Made by a program: the position numbers and the translations under genes
The notes under the pieces: model-generated
Database searches by the model: none
What the model was told of the DNA's origin: nothing
What the model saw: only the letters and a program-made list of their open reading frames with translations
Shown here: in pieces, positions 34,133 to 46,709 of the stretch
Numbering within the stretch: the first letter of the stretch is position 1
Layout: every line of letters starts with the position of its first letter
Assembly (NCBI GenBank): GCA_028564925.1
Contig: CM053031.1
Span: forward strand, 163,886,226-163,950,225
DNA: 64,000 bases
DNA from: Lithobates sylvaticus
Taxonomy: Eukaryota > Chordata > Amphibia > Anura > Ranidae
Direction of reading: 5' to 3'

Positions 34133-34436
34133 TTCTTCCTCCATTGATATGTAAATAAACCAGAAAGCTAGGTTTTGGATATGAGCAGAGGAAGTTGGTG
34201 TATACAGGAAATGGGTGGGAGGGGCATGGAGAGGGTTTGAAGGAAACATGTTTTTGGGACAGAGGAACAGTTGGGTTTGGAAGGACAAAGGAGAAGATGG
34301 CTTCCAGGAGCTGGATAACGTTGGAGACGCTTTTGTGAGTTGGACTTTGAACAAGGAACTATGAAGGACATCTTAACCCCTAAGTTGAGTAACTGTTTAG
34401 TTTACTTAATGTGTACATATTATACATGCTTATATG

Positions 34437-34937
34437 TGTTCTGCCCATCAGATGTATATATATTGATTATCTGCATTTGTGTTGTTGTAAATGACATTTA
34501 ATGTTGTTATTTTCTATAGGAATCATTTGCAGAGCGTAGGCGCCATCTAGCGTCCCTTTTTGGTATTGCTTCTGTTGTGTACATTTTATTATTAAAGTTT
34601 ATAACCTAGGAAGTACTTGGAAGGCAAAGTATTCTGGGTAAAGTCTCACAGGAAGAGACACATTCACCATGCTTTTCTAGACTGCAAGATGTCCTGTTTC
34701 AATCTCTTATCATCATTCCTTATTGAACTTAAAAAGTGAGTGTTTACTGTCTCATATTGTACTGTGTATATTTGTCTTTGAAATGTATGCTAAATTTATG
34801 GGATATTGTACTTATCAAGGTTTATTCTTGTTATTTGTAGTTTCACCTAGCTTGTTCCAATAAACTGCGATCGAAGAAATATGGTATCATGTTTATGGGA
34901 TAAGAATGGTTTAGCTGAATGTCCTTGAGACAGAACA
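34437..34937 (+). repeat. BEL/Pao 5' LTR
   Basis: 501 bp, near-identical to the copy at 40678-41178. It includes 'ttattattaaag' and a run of T-rich motifs, starts TGTT and ends AACA. Confidence 0.95.
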
Positions 34938-37900
34938 GTGAAATTTTTAAGCTGACCTCTGAAGGGAAGATAAGCTGACTTCGGAAGTCTGTACAGCCTG
35001 GGGCTACACAGTACCATACAGTCAGAAGCCTTAAAGAAGCAGGCCTGTGGGAGGCAAAGCAAGCAGCCACGCTACACAGAGACGTGCTCTGTCAAGCAGT
35101 ACCGACACTAGAGCGGTCTCTATACAGCAAGACAGCTTCTTCCCCGCAGCCATGTCTCACAGTAGAACATCTTCTTACAAAACACGATCACAAGCAAGCT
35201 CATCTAGGTCATCTGTCGCAAATGCAGCAGCTATCGCCCGTTCAAAAGCTGAAGCAGCAAGAGCCAGGGCCGCATTCGCAGACCAAGAACTGCAGAAGAA
35301 AAAAGAAAAGGCCCACCTTGAAGCAGAAAGAGTACGCATGGAACAAGAGAGAGAGCAAGAAAAGGTGAGACAGGAACAAGTGAGAGAGATGGAAAGAATA
35401 CGCCTGGAAGACGAAAGAGCTCAGCAAGAGGCATCTCTGAAACTGCAGCAAGCTATCTTAGAAGCTAACATGGAGAAGCTGGCAGTGGAACGAGATGCTG
35501 CCGCCGCCATTGCAGAAGCAGAAGCTCTAGAAGCAGCCGTCTACGATGAGCCAAGAGCAGGTAGCAGCATACCAGGCCTAGAGGAAGAACACCAAGATTC
35601 CTTGCAACGCACGTCGGATTATGTCTACCGGCACTGTGACCCAAGCAGCATCCCACAACAAGAAATTAAACATGATGTCAGAGAGTCACACCAAATCAAG
35701 CAGCAACAAGACGACCTTGGACCCCAGTGCTACAGGCAAGAAAAATCTGACAGTGTTCCAGACGTTCCAGTCCCAACCAAACCTTCTACTCCACAAGGTA
35801 CTCAACCTTCATACAAACATCAAACACCTGTCTTCACTCCAAAGGTGTATGCAACGATCCGGTACGAACTAACAACCGTATGCAAGTTTGAGCCCAGAGA
35901 GCCTAAAGAAGAGACTTCTATCAGGTATGCCTTTACACCGCACCACAATACACCAGCAGCCTACCCCAGTGCCAATCAGGCTACTGTAGACTTTGCCAAG
36001 TTCCTGGCCAAACGCGAGTTAGTTACCCAAGGACTTGCCAAATTTAGTGATCGCCCTCAACACTACAGGGCGTGGCGATCCTCTTTCCAGAGTGTTATCC
36101 AAGGTCTAGATCTATCTTGCAGACAACAAATAGAACCCTTTGTAAAGTGGCTTGGCAATGATTCTGCTAAACACGCCAAAAGGATCAGAGACATTAATAT
36201 AAACCACCCTGAGATAGGCCTTACAAACATCTGGAACAGACTGGATAGATGTTATGGCTCACCAGAGGCTATAGAGAGTACACTGTTTAAAAGGATAGAA
36301 GACTTCCCAAAAATACCTAGCAGAGGTTACCAAAGACTCAGAGAATTCAGTGACCTATGTATGGAGTTACAAGTTGCTAAAGCGGAAGGTGACTTACCTG
36401 GCCTTTCTTATCTTGACTCTGCTAGAGGTATTAACTCCTTAGCTCAAAAACTTCCTTATGAGTTAGACGAAAGATAGATTGCTCATGGCTGTAACTACAA
36501 ACGGAAACACAATGTGCCCTTTCCACCATTTAGTGAGTTTGTGGACTTTGTAGACAGACAAGCACTGAAGTCTGCAAAGGAAGTACAGGTGGCAGATCTG
36601 TCTAGTGAAAGTTTACCCAAAGGGACGCAGAGACAAAGCAGTCAAGCTCTACGTCATTTTGGATGATCAGAGTAATAAGTCACTAGCTAGACCTGTATTT
36701 TTTGACATTCTAAACCTTAAAGGCCCCAGCAGCCCCTACTCCCTTAGGACTTGTGCAGGTACAGTGGAAACGGCAGGGAGAAGGGCTGACGGCCTACAAA
36801 TTGAATCTTTGGATGGTAAGACATGCCTACCCTTACCGACCATAATAGAGTGCAACCAGATGCCAGACAACAGATCAGAGATTCCCACACCAGACGCAGC
36901 AGCTCACAAGACTCACTTGAAGCACATAGCACATCTCATACCAGAACTTGATGATCAGGCTCAGATAATCTTACTCCTAGGGAGGGATATCTTGCAAGTC
37001 CACAAAGTAAGGAAACTGATCAACGGTCCTAAAAGTGCTCCATATGCCCAAAAACTGGATCTTGGGTGGGTTATTATAGGTGATGTTTGCCTGGGAGGTG
37101 CACACAAACCGGCATCTGTTAATAATCTGCTCACTAGTACCCTCGAGAATGGTCGTCCTTCTCTTTTCCAACCCTGTCAAAATCACATCCTCATAAAGGA
37201 GCTACCTCACAACAACCCTCAACAACCCTGTACCTCTTCCTTTCCTAAGTCCCCTCTGTGACAGCAATACCTATGACGATGACCAAAGCGACTTAGGACA
37301 CTCAGTGTTCAGGAGAACAAAGGAAGACAACCAGGTAGCAATGTCCATTGAGGATAGGATCTTCCTAGAGGTTATGGAAAGCAGTATGGAGAAAGACGTG
37401 ACTAATAACTGGGTAGCACCTCTTCCCTTTAGGCCACAAAGACAATGTTTGCCTAACAACAGGGAACTAGCATATAAACGCCTCACTTCCTTAAGACACA
37501 ATCTGCAAAGGAAACCAGAGATGAGAGAACATTTCTTTTCCTTCATGGGCATAATATTCCAAAATGGCCATGCTGAGGTAGCTCCAGACCTCAAAGACTC
37601 AGAAGAATGTTGGTACTTACCCATATTTGGGGTCTATCACCCTAAGAAGCCAGGGCAGATTAGAGTGGTGTTTGATTCCAGCGCCAAGCATGAAGGTGTC
37701 TCTCTAAATGATGTCCTTCTTTCTGGCCCTGACCTCAACAACAGACTATTGGGAGTACTTCTCCGCTTCCGCAAGGATTCAGTCGCATTCATGGCAGACA
37801 TACAACAAATGTTCTATTGCTTTCTTGTTAAGGAAGAACACCGAAACTTTCTGAGGTTTCTCTGGTTCAGGGACAACAACCCCTCTGGAGACATCACAGA

Positions 37901-40677
37901 ATACCGCATGAAGGTGCACATATTTGGCAACAGCCCTTCCCCTGCAGTTGCTATATATGGCCTCAGACACTCTGCTAGAGTGGGAGAGTCAGAGTATGGG
38001 TCAGATGGATTTCTATGTAGACGATTGCTTGAAATCACTACCCACAAATGAAGCCGCAATCAGTCTCCTCAAAAGAACTCAGGCAATGCTTGCGTGTTCC
38101 AACTTAAGGCTCCACAAGATTGCTTCCAACAGTAGAGAAGTTTTAGAAGCCTTTCCTGTCCAAGACCATTCCAACGAGTTAAAGGACTTAGATCTAGGCA
38201 CAGACTCACTTCCCATGCAACGCAGCCTTGGTTTGCTTTGGGACTTAAGATCTGACACCTTCACTTTCCAAGTAAACACAGAGGAAAAACCCTTTACCCG
38301 TAGAGGTGTCCTGTCTACCATAAACAGCCTATACGATCCTTTAGGCTTTGCAGCACCTGTCACCATCCAGGGTAAGGCACTACTCAGAGACTTAACCTGT
38401 GAGTAGCTAGATTGGGACCACCCTCTCCCCACCGACAGGAAGAACCTATGGCTAGAGTGGAAGGACTCACTAACAGCGCTATCTAATCTTAAAATTCCAC
38501 GCCCATATGCACCTCTGTCATCTGCAGATGTTCAGATGCAAAGACTTTGCGTGTTTGCGGATGCTTCTGTTAAAGCAATTGCTGCTGTAGCTTACCTGAA
38601 AACCATAGACACTAAAGGACAATGCCACATAGGGTTTGTAATGGGAAAAGCAAAACTTGCACCACTGCCGGAACACACCATACCCAGGCTGGAACTTTGT
38701 GCTGCAGTATTGGCTACAGAGCTAGCTGAACTAATAGCAACAGAGACAAACTTAGAAATCCAGGAAGCTGAGTTCTACACAGACAGTAAAGTAGTTCTGG
38801 GTTACATCCATAATGAAACTAGGCGTTTCTATGTCTATGTCAATAACAGAGTGTTGAGAATAAGGAGATCCACCCGCCCAGAGCAATGGCATTTTGTGCC
38901 TACAGACTATAATCCCGCAGACCTAGCGACCAGATCTGTAGCGGCCAGTCGCCTTGAAAGTACTTCGTGGTTCACAGGTCCCACTTTTTTACGCAGTCCT
39001 GACTGTAACAATAATGACCTCACCACGTTTGACCTGATAGATGCAGAAAAGGATCAGGAAATTCGCCCTCAGGTTTTTACTGCAGTCACAACAACATCTC
39101 TCAACCAGTTTAAAACCCACCGTTTCAGCAGGTTCTCCACCTGGAGGTCACTAGTTAGAGCTATCACTTGCTTAATCCACATAGCTCAGCACATACAAAA
39201 AACAACCACCAACTCATGACGGTTGCAGGAGTTGGCACCATTGTAGAAGAGTCTACTCAGCAACTGACCTAGAACAGTCTAAAAACTGATTAATATCTGT
39301 TGTACAGAGAGAAGTCTTTGCCAAAGAGATTGATTGTATTGTCAATCACAAACCTGTTCCTAAAGACAGTGTTTTAAAGAAACTTGATCCAATCCTTGAT
39401 GAAAATGGCATGTTGAGAGTAGGAGGCCGTTTAAAAGAAGGCAAGTTAGAGTTCTTAGAGAAACATCCTTTAGTGATCCCTGGTCACCATCATATTGCCT
39501 ATTTACTCATTCAACACTACCATGACCAAACTAAACACCAGGGCCGACTGTTTACTGAAGGAGCTCTAAGAGCTGCTGGACTTTGGATAGTCGGAGCCAA
39601 AAGATGTGTGAGTAAGTTCCTCTTCAAGTGTGTTATCTGTCGAAAGCTTCGAGGAATGTTACAGACACAAAAGATGGCCAATCTACCTTCTGACAGGCTT
39701 AGCATGGATCCACCTTTCACTAATGTTGGACTTGATGTCTTTGGTCCCTGGTCTGTTGCCACCCGGTACACAAAAGGGGGACACTCAAACAGTAAACGCT
39801 GGGCAGTCATATTCGTTTGCATGTCCATACGAGCTGTTCACATTGAAGTGATTGAGTCAATGGACACTTCAAGTTTCATTAATGTTCTTAGACGTTTCAT
39901 TGCAATCCGAGGCCCAGTGAAACTCATTCGCTCTGACAGAGGATCTAACTTTGTAGGAGCAGTGAAAGAACTGCAAATTCCTTCCAACTTGGACATCCCC
40001 AGTGTAAAAAGGTATTTGAGTAAGCAAGACTGCACGTGGATCTTCAATCCACCTCACTCTTCTCACATGGGAGGTGTGTGGGAAAAGATGATAGGCATAG
40101 CCCGCAGAATTCTTGACTCTATCTTCCTACAAGTAGGAACTGCAAGGCTTACTCACGAGTGTTTAGTGACATTTATGGCAGAGGTTACAGCTATCATTAA
40201 CGCCAGACCCTTAACTTCAATTTCAAGTGACTCTGAAGATCTAATGATTCTCACACCTACCATGTTGCTCACGCAAAAGACTGGTCTTGTAGGTACTCCA
40301 GCTGGAGAGTTTTGTGAGAAGGACCTTTACAAACGTCAATGGAGACAAGTTCAAACTCTTGCCAATACCTTCTGGAGTCGGTGGAGGGAGCAATACACAT
40401 CTACTCTTCAACTAAGGAGGAAGTGGCACTCAGAAAAACCTAACCTTAAACTTGGTGATGTTGTGCTCATGAGAGATTGCCAGACACTAAGGAACATGTA
40501 GCCTTTAGGTCTAGTCACCAAAGTACTGCCAAGCAAAGATAATCTTGTCCGTAAGGTCGAGGTTAAGACCTTTCAACAGAATGAGGCCAAAGTGTTCTTG
40601 AGACCAGTGACTGAACTTGTTCTGTTACTTTCTACGGAGGACTCTGTTAGTGACGTCACTTGACGTCAGGCGGGGAG

Positions 40678-41178
40678 TGTTCTGCCCATCAGATGTATAT
40701 ATTCTGATTATCTGCATTTGTGTTGTTGTAAATGACATTTAATGTTGTTATTTTCTATAGGAATCATTTGCAGAGCGTAGGCGCCATCTAGCGTCCCTTT
40801 TTGGTATTGCTTCTGTTGTGTACATTTTATTATTAAAGTTTATAACCTAGGAAGTACTTGGAAGGCAAAGTATTCTGGGTAAAGTCTCACAGGAAGAGAC
40901 ACATTCACCATGCTTTTCTAGACTGCAAGATGTCCTGTTTCAATCTCTTATCATCATTCCTTATTGAACTTAAAAAGTGAGTGTTTACTGTTTCATATTG
41001 TACTGTGTATATTTGTCTTTGAAATGTATGCTAAATTTATGGGATATTGTACTTATCAAGGTTTATTCTTGTTATTTGTAGTTTCACCTAGCTTGTTCCA
41101 ATAAACTGCGATCGAAGAAATATGGTATCATGTTTATGGGATAAGAATGGTTTAGCTGAATGTCCTTGAGACAGAACA
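40678..41178 (+). repeat. BEL/Pao 3' LTR
   Basis: 501 bp, preceded by a purine tract and followed by the ATATG duplication. It differs from the 5' LTR at a handful of sites visible by eye. Confidence 0.95.
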
Positions 41179-41659
41179 ATATGTGAAGCTATACGTTGTG
41201 TTGTATTGTTCATCCTACAGTATGTGCAGATTTTTCCCTGTTTAGTAAAGCATTGATACACTTCAGAAGTCTAGGTTTCCTTGGATTTACCACAAGAACT
41301 TAATAGATAGACGCAAAGCATTACACCGGAGCTCTCCTAGAAGCTGTTCACATCGGGACACGCCCCCCCTATAGGAGATATTTACTGTACATGCAGCTGG
41401 TGACATCACCGACGCATAAGCTCTGAAGGCACGGCCACCCGTAAATGTGCCGTAAATGGCGGCTCCCGTGCACGGCCGAACCAGGAAGGAAGACCAGGTG
41501 AAGATGGAAGAACTGTCAGCGGTGACAGCTCACTGCTGGAGGGGCTTCGTTCTAAGGTAAGTTTCACATAGTGTTCTAGTATGCGATGCATACTAGCACA
41601 TTATAACTTTAGCTTGCAGGTTCAAAAAAAAAATTGCTGGCTGTTTACTACCACTTTAA

Positions 41660-43428
41660 ATAGTCTGATTTTAAATAATGAAAAGTCAGCATGTAGGTGG
41701 GTGCAGCATGGTGGAGTGGCAATAACTCACACAGTCCACTTGCAAGTAAAGAACTTGTTCTCAAGTAAAGAAAGACAGTTCACAATAAATCCAGTAGGAA
41801 GACAGCTGAACCAGGAGCATTTACAAATTTCAACAGCGCGTAGAGATGCAGATTTCAGATAAACTGACAGCGCCTGTTAGGAGGAGCAGAATGCAGCCTG
41901 CCCATCTAACGCTCATGGGGGAAGGAGTCCAGAGCAGTTTTGAACCCTACACTTTCACTCTTTATCTGGAATGTTTCCCTGCCGCTAGCAATGTCCCTGA
42001 AGGATGGGGTACCTGTCCCTACACTACCCACTCACAAATGCATGCCAAAACCTGGGAAAGATGGATTAAAAAGATTCTGCTGACTCAAGGGGTGAGAGGA
42101 GTATGAGCAGAACTTTCACTATTAGATTTAACAGACCCATGTCAGATTTAAGGAAAAGTAGATGTCAACGTGTGTGTATCCATTTACATCTGACTACCTC
42201 AGATCTGTCATATTTTTGTCCAAAAAAACTGAAAAGGACACAGACCTGGTGTAAGTTTCCCAGCGATATTCCACACCCAGAGAACTACACATGCCATGTA
42301 CAGCCTGCCATACAAGGGATGCTTCTTTGCATCTGCATGTACCTGCGCATGTGCATCCGATGTATTGCCCTTCAGCCTATAGAAATTATGTGGGGCAAGC
42401 ATGCAAAAGGACTTTTCCTTTCCCCAGAGATGGGCTTTAGGGCCTCATTTACAGTTGCTTCAAAATGTGACATTTGACCCACATTTTTGAAGAACTCTGA
42501 ATGTCAATAAAAACAGCTGTCACTAAATAATATGCTTACCTTACAGTCCCAAATACGCTGTTGAGTTTGCTTTGATTTGGATTGCTTCATAGATTATGTC
42601 TTTTTCTTGCTGCTTTACCGCATCTGCAAAGCCTCCATAGATGTCTATTACAGCCCTCCCTAACAGCAACTGCTAACACTGCCAACACTAATGTATGTGG
42701 AATATGGTATGGATTCATGGTAGGTCACAGATCTGGACTGGCGCCGAAAGAGAGTGATGCCCCCTTCCCTAGGCTTCTATGGTGAGTTTGACTTTGTCAT
42801 ACTCTGATCCCACTATTTGAGAACGATCTCTGAAAAGGTTCGATCTGCATCCATTAACCTGGGACCCCTGGAATTATATTATTAAGCCTGTTTGACCCAC
42901 CAAGTGTACGCTTGTGTGCGTCATCACCCTCTGGTAACCATTTTGTGCTGTCGGTGGTGGTTCACTTTTGTCACTAGCTGGATTGGACACTTATGGACTT
43001 ATTTGTTTAACAGTCTCTCATCTTTGGATTACACTCATATTTTGTGGACATTTCTTTGGACTCTTAATAATTTGATTGATTTATTTAGCCCAATTAGTCA
43101 TTTAATATTCACATTGTATCACATCACTTATGTTACTATATGTCACTGTATGGTTTATTGTTTTGAAGTGATTGCCTTTGTTGCACTTATATTATATCTT
43201 AGTAGCGCTGCACTTGTTTTCCACATATATACTTTGTGGAGATGCGACCCCATCTCACAGGTGCATATAAGCAGTACATGCTTGATTCTGGCAGGAATAC
43301 TAATTACACACCTGTGGGCTGGGTTCATAAACATCCCAGGAAGAGAAGTCTGTGCTCAGACTTGGAGACGGCTCCGCCCAGGAGCTTGGAAGGGTTCCAC
43401 GAGAAAGAGACAGGAGGTCTCAGAGCCT
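41660..43428. other. Unassigned sequence between the nest and the Harbinger element
   Basis: No conserved protein domain is visible in any frame. The block at 42110-42340 shares phrases ('tttacatctga', 'cccatgt') with 60060-60300, suggesting a diverged dispersed repeat. From about 42890 to 43225 the T-rich 'ggacttatttgtttaa... tagtagcgctgcactt' style resembles PLE 3' tails. The long frame at 42892-43653 is hydrophobic only because the DNA is T-rich, and it runs into a transposon end. Confidence 0.4.
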
Positions 43429-43928
43429 AATGCCCCGTACACACAATCGGAATTCTCGTCGGAAATAACTGTGTCGGTTTTTCCGACGGAATTCCGCTCA
43501 AGCTGTGTTGCCTACACACGATCACACCAAATTCCGACCGCCAAGAACGCGGTGACGTACACCACGTACGACGAGACCATAAAAGGAAAGTTCAGCACCA
43601 TCTCCGGCACCCGTTGGGCTCCTTCTGCTGATCTCGTGTTTATCGCGTGTTAGTAGAAGTTTCGCTATAGACGATTCGTGTCTTTTCAGACTTGTGCTTC
43701 AGATCGTTCCTGCTCTACAGTTTGTGCTTGTCGGTGCGTATTTGCTTATCAGTGCGTGTAGTCAGTTCGCATTTGTTTGTCTTTGCGGCCTATATATTTA
43801 TATATAGTACGCTTTGATTTTCAGTGCTTATTGTCCGCTCATTGCTTGATTTGCATTTCGTTTTTCAGGCCTTGCTGTTTATCAGTGCTTTCTTTAGTCC
43901 GTTCTGATCAGCTGACCGTTTAGAAGCG

Positions 43929-46014
43929 ATGTTACGTGTACCTACTCGTCGTAGAGTTCGTGCTGTGCGGGGGCTTGGTGTTGGGGTTCTTACTTTGAAA
44001 CAAGCTCGGTCCATGAACAGGGCGAGGAGGAGTTCGTGGACCAAGAATTGGTTGCTCCAGTGTGACCAATTCTCGCACATGCCTCTGCTCCGCGAGATCC
44101 GTGAGAATAACCCTGATGATTTCAGGAATTATCTCAGGATGAAGGACCCCGTTTTTCACCGTCTGTTGGCTTTGCTGTCCCCTTATATTACCAGGCAGGA
44201 TACCTGCATGCGGCAAGCCATCACTGCGGAGCAGAGGTTAGTTGCCACGTTGAGGTACTTGGCGACAGGGAGAAGCCTGCAGAACCTCAAGTTCTCGACA
44301 GGCATCTCCCCCCAGGCTCTGGGGATCATTATCCCAGAGACCTGTTCTGCCATCATCCAGGTCCTGCAGAAGGACTATATGAGGGTAAGTTGTATTCTTT
44401 AACATCACATTCTATGTATTTACTGTTTGCTAATGTATTGTATTTCTTTCCTTGTTCCCTAATTACCAGGATTTCAATATGCTGTAATATGCTGTGATAT
44501 GCTGTAATATGCTGTGCCCCTTTGTCCTCATGCATGTTGGATTTTTGTATGTTCCTTTTTGGTCCTTCATGCATATATAGTCTAGTCACTTAACAATGTA
44601 TTTTGTCAGCTCCATTGTAATGCTTTACCCTAAACACCCCCTAAAATGTGTACAAATGTTATAGTTGTCCTTAAATTCCTTCAGAGGGCCTGAGGCTTTG
44701 TTTTGTGGTGCCCCTAATCTTTTTTGAACCTCCCCTCCCCCAACTGCTCAGTCAGCTGATACCAATCCTCTATGTGCTGACTTTGCCAAACCCAATACAC
44801 ACTATACCTACCTCTATAGTGGTCACATTTATGGATTCATTTTTCCAAGCATGTAGTGCCAGGGCCTGCCTCAATACTTTCAAATGCTACTGTTTTAATT
44901 CTTCTCCTTCTATTATTATTATTGTGATAGGTAATAGCAGAATCCAAAAATGTGCTTCCATTTTCCTTTTTTTTTACCTGTCCAGTGGGCTGCCAATAGT
45001 GTAATGAAGGAGGGGCTGGCCAAACTATCACACATTACTTTGTTACTCCATTACGGTTACCTGTCCAAAACATACCCCCCCCCCTAAAATATTTACAAGG
45101 GGCCATCAGAGGGGGGGAGGAATCTGATAAGTGGACCTTATATTTTTAGCCTTTAAATACTACAAGAAATGTTATACTGATGTTTGCCAACAATGTTTGT
45201 GTAAAATCTGCTTGTAATGTTTATTATCAAATGTACTAATTATATTTTTCTTGTTTGACTCCACAGTTTCCTTCCACGCCACAGGAATGGCAGACTGTGG
45301 CCTCCCAGTTTGCCCAGCGGTGGGATTTCCCGAACTGCGGAGGGGCAATCCATGGGATGCATGTCCACATCGTCCCACCACCCCATTCGGGGTCATACTA
45401 TTTCAACTATAAGGGGTTCAATAGTATCGTGTTGATGGCGGTGGTGGGGGCGAACTATGAGTTCCTATATGTGGACGTGGGGCGGAATGGTCGGATGTCG
45501 GATGGAGGAGTGTTTTGCCGGACGGAGTTCTACCGACGTCTCGAGAGTGGTGGCTTGGGATTGCCACCCCCGGAGGAGAATGTCGAGGGACTCCCGTTTG
45601 TCTTCGTGGCAGACGAGGCGTTTGGTTTGGCAAACCATTTGATGCGACCGTTCCCCCAGAGGACCCTCACCCCGGAGAAGAGGGTATTTAATTACCGCCA
45701 GAGCCAGAAGAGTCGTGGAGAATGCGTTTGGTATTCTGGCCAGCCGGTTCTGCCTGTTCCAAACGGCCATAAATATTGCGGAATATAAACTGAACACCAT
45801 CGTGGTATCATGTTGCATCTTGCACAATTTTTTTAAACGGACAAACCCAAATTATGTGGTAACACTTGGGCCTGACGCTGGGCTACAATCACTCACGTCC
45901 CTGGAAGCGGCCCATCCTGGCTTGCCCCCCCAAAGCGCCCGTGAAGTGCTGGAAAGATATTCTGAATATTTTTCGGGGAGGGGGGCCATTGCTTTGCCAG
46001 CAGTGCTTGAATAA
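43929..46014 (+). pseudogene. Harbinger (HARBI1-like) transposase, two exons
   Basis: Exon 1 (43929-44384) starts MLRVPTRRRVRAVRGLG and contains the helix-rich region with RLVATLRYLATGRSLQNLKF, typical of the family. It ends at AGG|gtaagt. Exon 2 starts at 45267 after ...ccacag and keeps phase 0 (DYMR/FPSTPQEW). The DDE core is there, but the first aspartate is replaced: AIHGMHVHI where AIDGKHV is expected. The second (VADEAFGL) and the glutamate (VVENAFGIL) remain. A frameshift near 45700 separates these last two. An AATAAA follows at 46011. The total would be about 400 residues, normal for the family. Two independent defects make it dead. Confidence 0.9.
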
Positions 46015-46199
46015 ATTTTACCTTGAATTATCTAGAAAGATCTTGCTTTGAATTTCCTGCTTGTGTTTCTTTTTTGTGTCTCCTAGTGCACTTGTAGTGC
46101 CAAGTGGTTTGCACATTATTATCTAAACACCCATTGTCACTGTAAACACCAATTTAAACACCAAGAAATGGTATTGAAAGAAGAAGGCACACATTGTTG

Positions 46200-46679
46200 A
46201 GCAAAAAATATTTTTTTTACTCCGTACACATTCACGTTTTGTTTTTTTTTTTATACAAAAATAACAAGTTTGGCATTTTCACCCCCAAAAATTGGGGTTA
46301 AGGTACATAAACAGCCATGTTTCCAAAAATAAAATACACAACTCTGGTGCATAACAAAGTTCTATGTAGAAAAACTTTGGAAGCCAAGATCACACATTAC
46401 ATTGTCCAAAATGTGTGGATCTTGCCTTCATCAGATGGGGTGCAGTGACCCCTGTAAAAGCCTAATTTTGAAGATGCACACAAATTTTCAGGCAAACTGG
46501 GGATTTACATCCTGATCCCATGCCTAATGTCAACATGTGCTATCTCCCATCATGGGGGATCAATGTCTGTGTTTTGGGGGTGCAACCCCTTCCTCTCACC
46601 GACTTGAGTTTGGAGGAAGGGGTTGCAGGCACAAAACACGCACATTGATATCCCCTGATGGCAGATAGCACATGTTGAC
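46200..46679. repeat. Hairpin-forming 3' region of the Harbinger element
   Basis: 46455-46590 is the reverse complement of about 46602-46679 continued at 56318-56346 once the hAT is removed. Landmarks are 'agcctaattttgaagatgcacac' against its complement at 56324-56345, and 'gtcaacatgtgctatct' against 46663-46679. The hAT therefore landed in one arm of a hairpin of about 140 bp per arm between the convergent Harbinger genes. Confidence 0.75.
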
Positions 46680-46709
46680 TAGGGATGAGCCGAACACCCC
46701 CGGGTTCGG

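Larger units (their letters stand above)
34432..41183 (+). mobile_element. BEL/Pao LTR retrotransposon, broken
   Basis: A 5-bp TSD, ATATG, lies at 34432-34436 and 41179-41183. LTRs of 501 bp, 34437-34937 and 40678-41178, run TGTTCTGCCC...CAGAACA and differ at only a few positions by eye, so the insertion is fairly recent. A purine tract (GGCGGGGAG) precedes the 3' LTR. The interior, about 35.0-40.6 kb, encodes in order a gag-like protein with a long charged coiled coil, a retropepsin-like region, RT, RNase H, an integrase zinc site and catalytic core, and a C-terminal domain usual in Pao elements. The coding region carries roughly half a dozen breaks, so the element is a fossil. It interrupts the 3' LTR of LTR-A. 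Confidence 0.92.
19063..41330. mobile_element. LTR element 'LTR-A' (unclassified LTR retroelement fossil)
   Basis: A 5-bp TSD, CCGGA, lies at 19063-19067 and 41326-41330. The element begins TGTGTTGCTATGG and ends AGCATTACA, the TG...CA form of LTRs. A 5' LTR starts at 19068. The 3' LTR starts at 33203 and, once later inserts are removed, runs to 41325 (about 530 bp). The short internal region has a gag-like CCHC zinc knuckle (CFCCHKMGHFAKMC, about 19770-19812). I see no pol or env. The fossil is broken and most of an expected interior is absent. It sits in the 5' region of L1 copy 1 and was later hit by L1 copy 2, a solo LTR and a BEL element. Family uncertain. Confidence 0.75.
13932..41367 (-). 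mobile_element. L1-type LINE copy 1, 5' end displaced by nested inserts
   Basis: A 16-bp TSD, cctataggagatattt, stands at 13916-13931 and 41368-41383. The minus-strand 3' end has a tail read here as a T run at 13932-13941. ORF2 remnants fill 14236-17597, ORF1 remnants 18086-18400 and a 5' region runs to 19067. The last 37 bases of its 5' end lie at 41331-41367 because an LTR element integrated within it. The coding regions contain many frame changes, more than L1 copy 2, in line with greater age. Confidence 0.88.
13864..41659. mobile_element. Split TTAA-type MITE (outermost layer of the nest)
   Basis: The left part is 13864-13931 (starting TTAAGTGGTAG, with 'cctataggtaagcctatagg') and the right part 41384-41659 (ending CTACCACTTTAA). 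The ends are complementary apart from small insertions. The L1 target duplication cctataggagatattt joins the halves, so together they make an element of about 340 bp. It shares its left TTAA with the neighbour at 10791-13867. The 27-kb interior is later insertions. Confidence 0.7.

Noticed and set aside
42892-43653. 253-codon hydrophobic frame suggesting a membrane protein
   Set aside because: T-rich DNA gives hydrophobic residues by composition; the frame runs into the Harbinger terminal repeat and lacks any family match.
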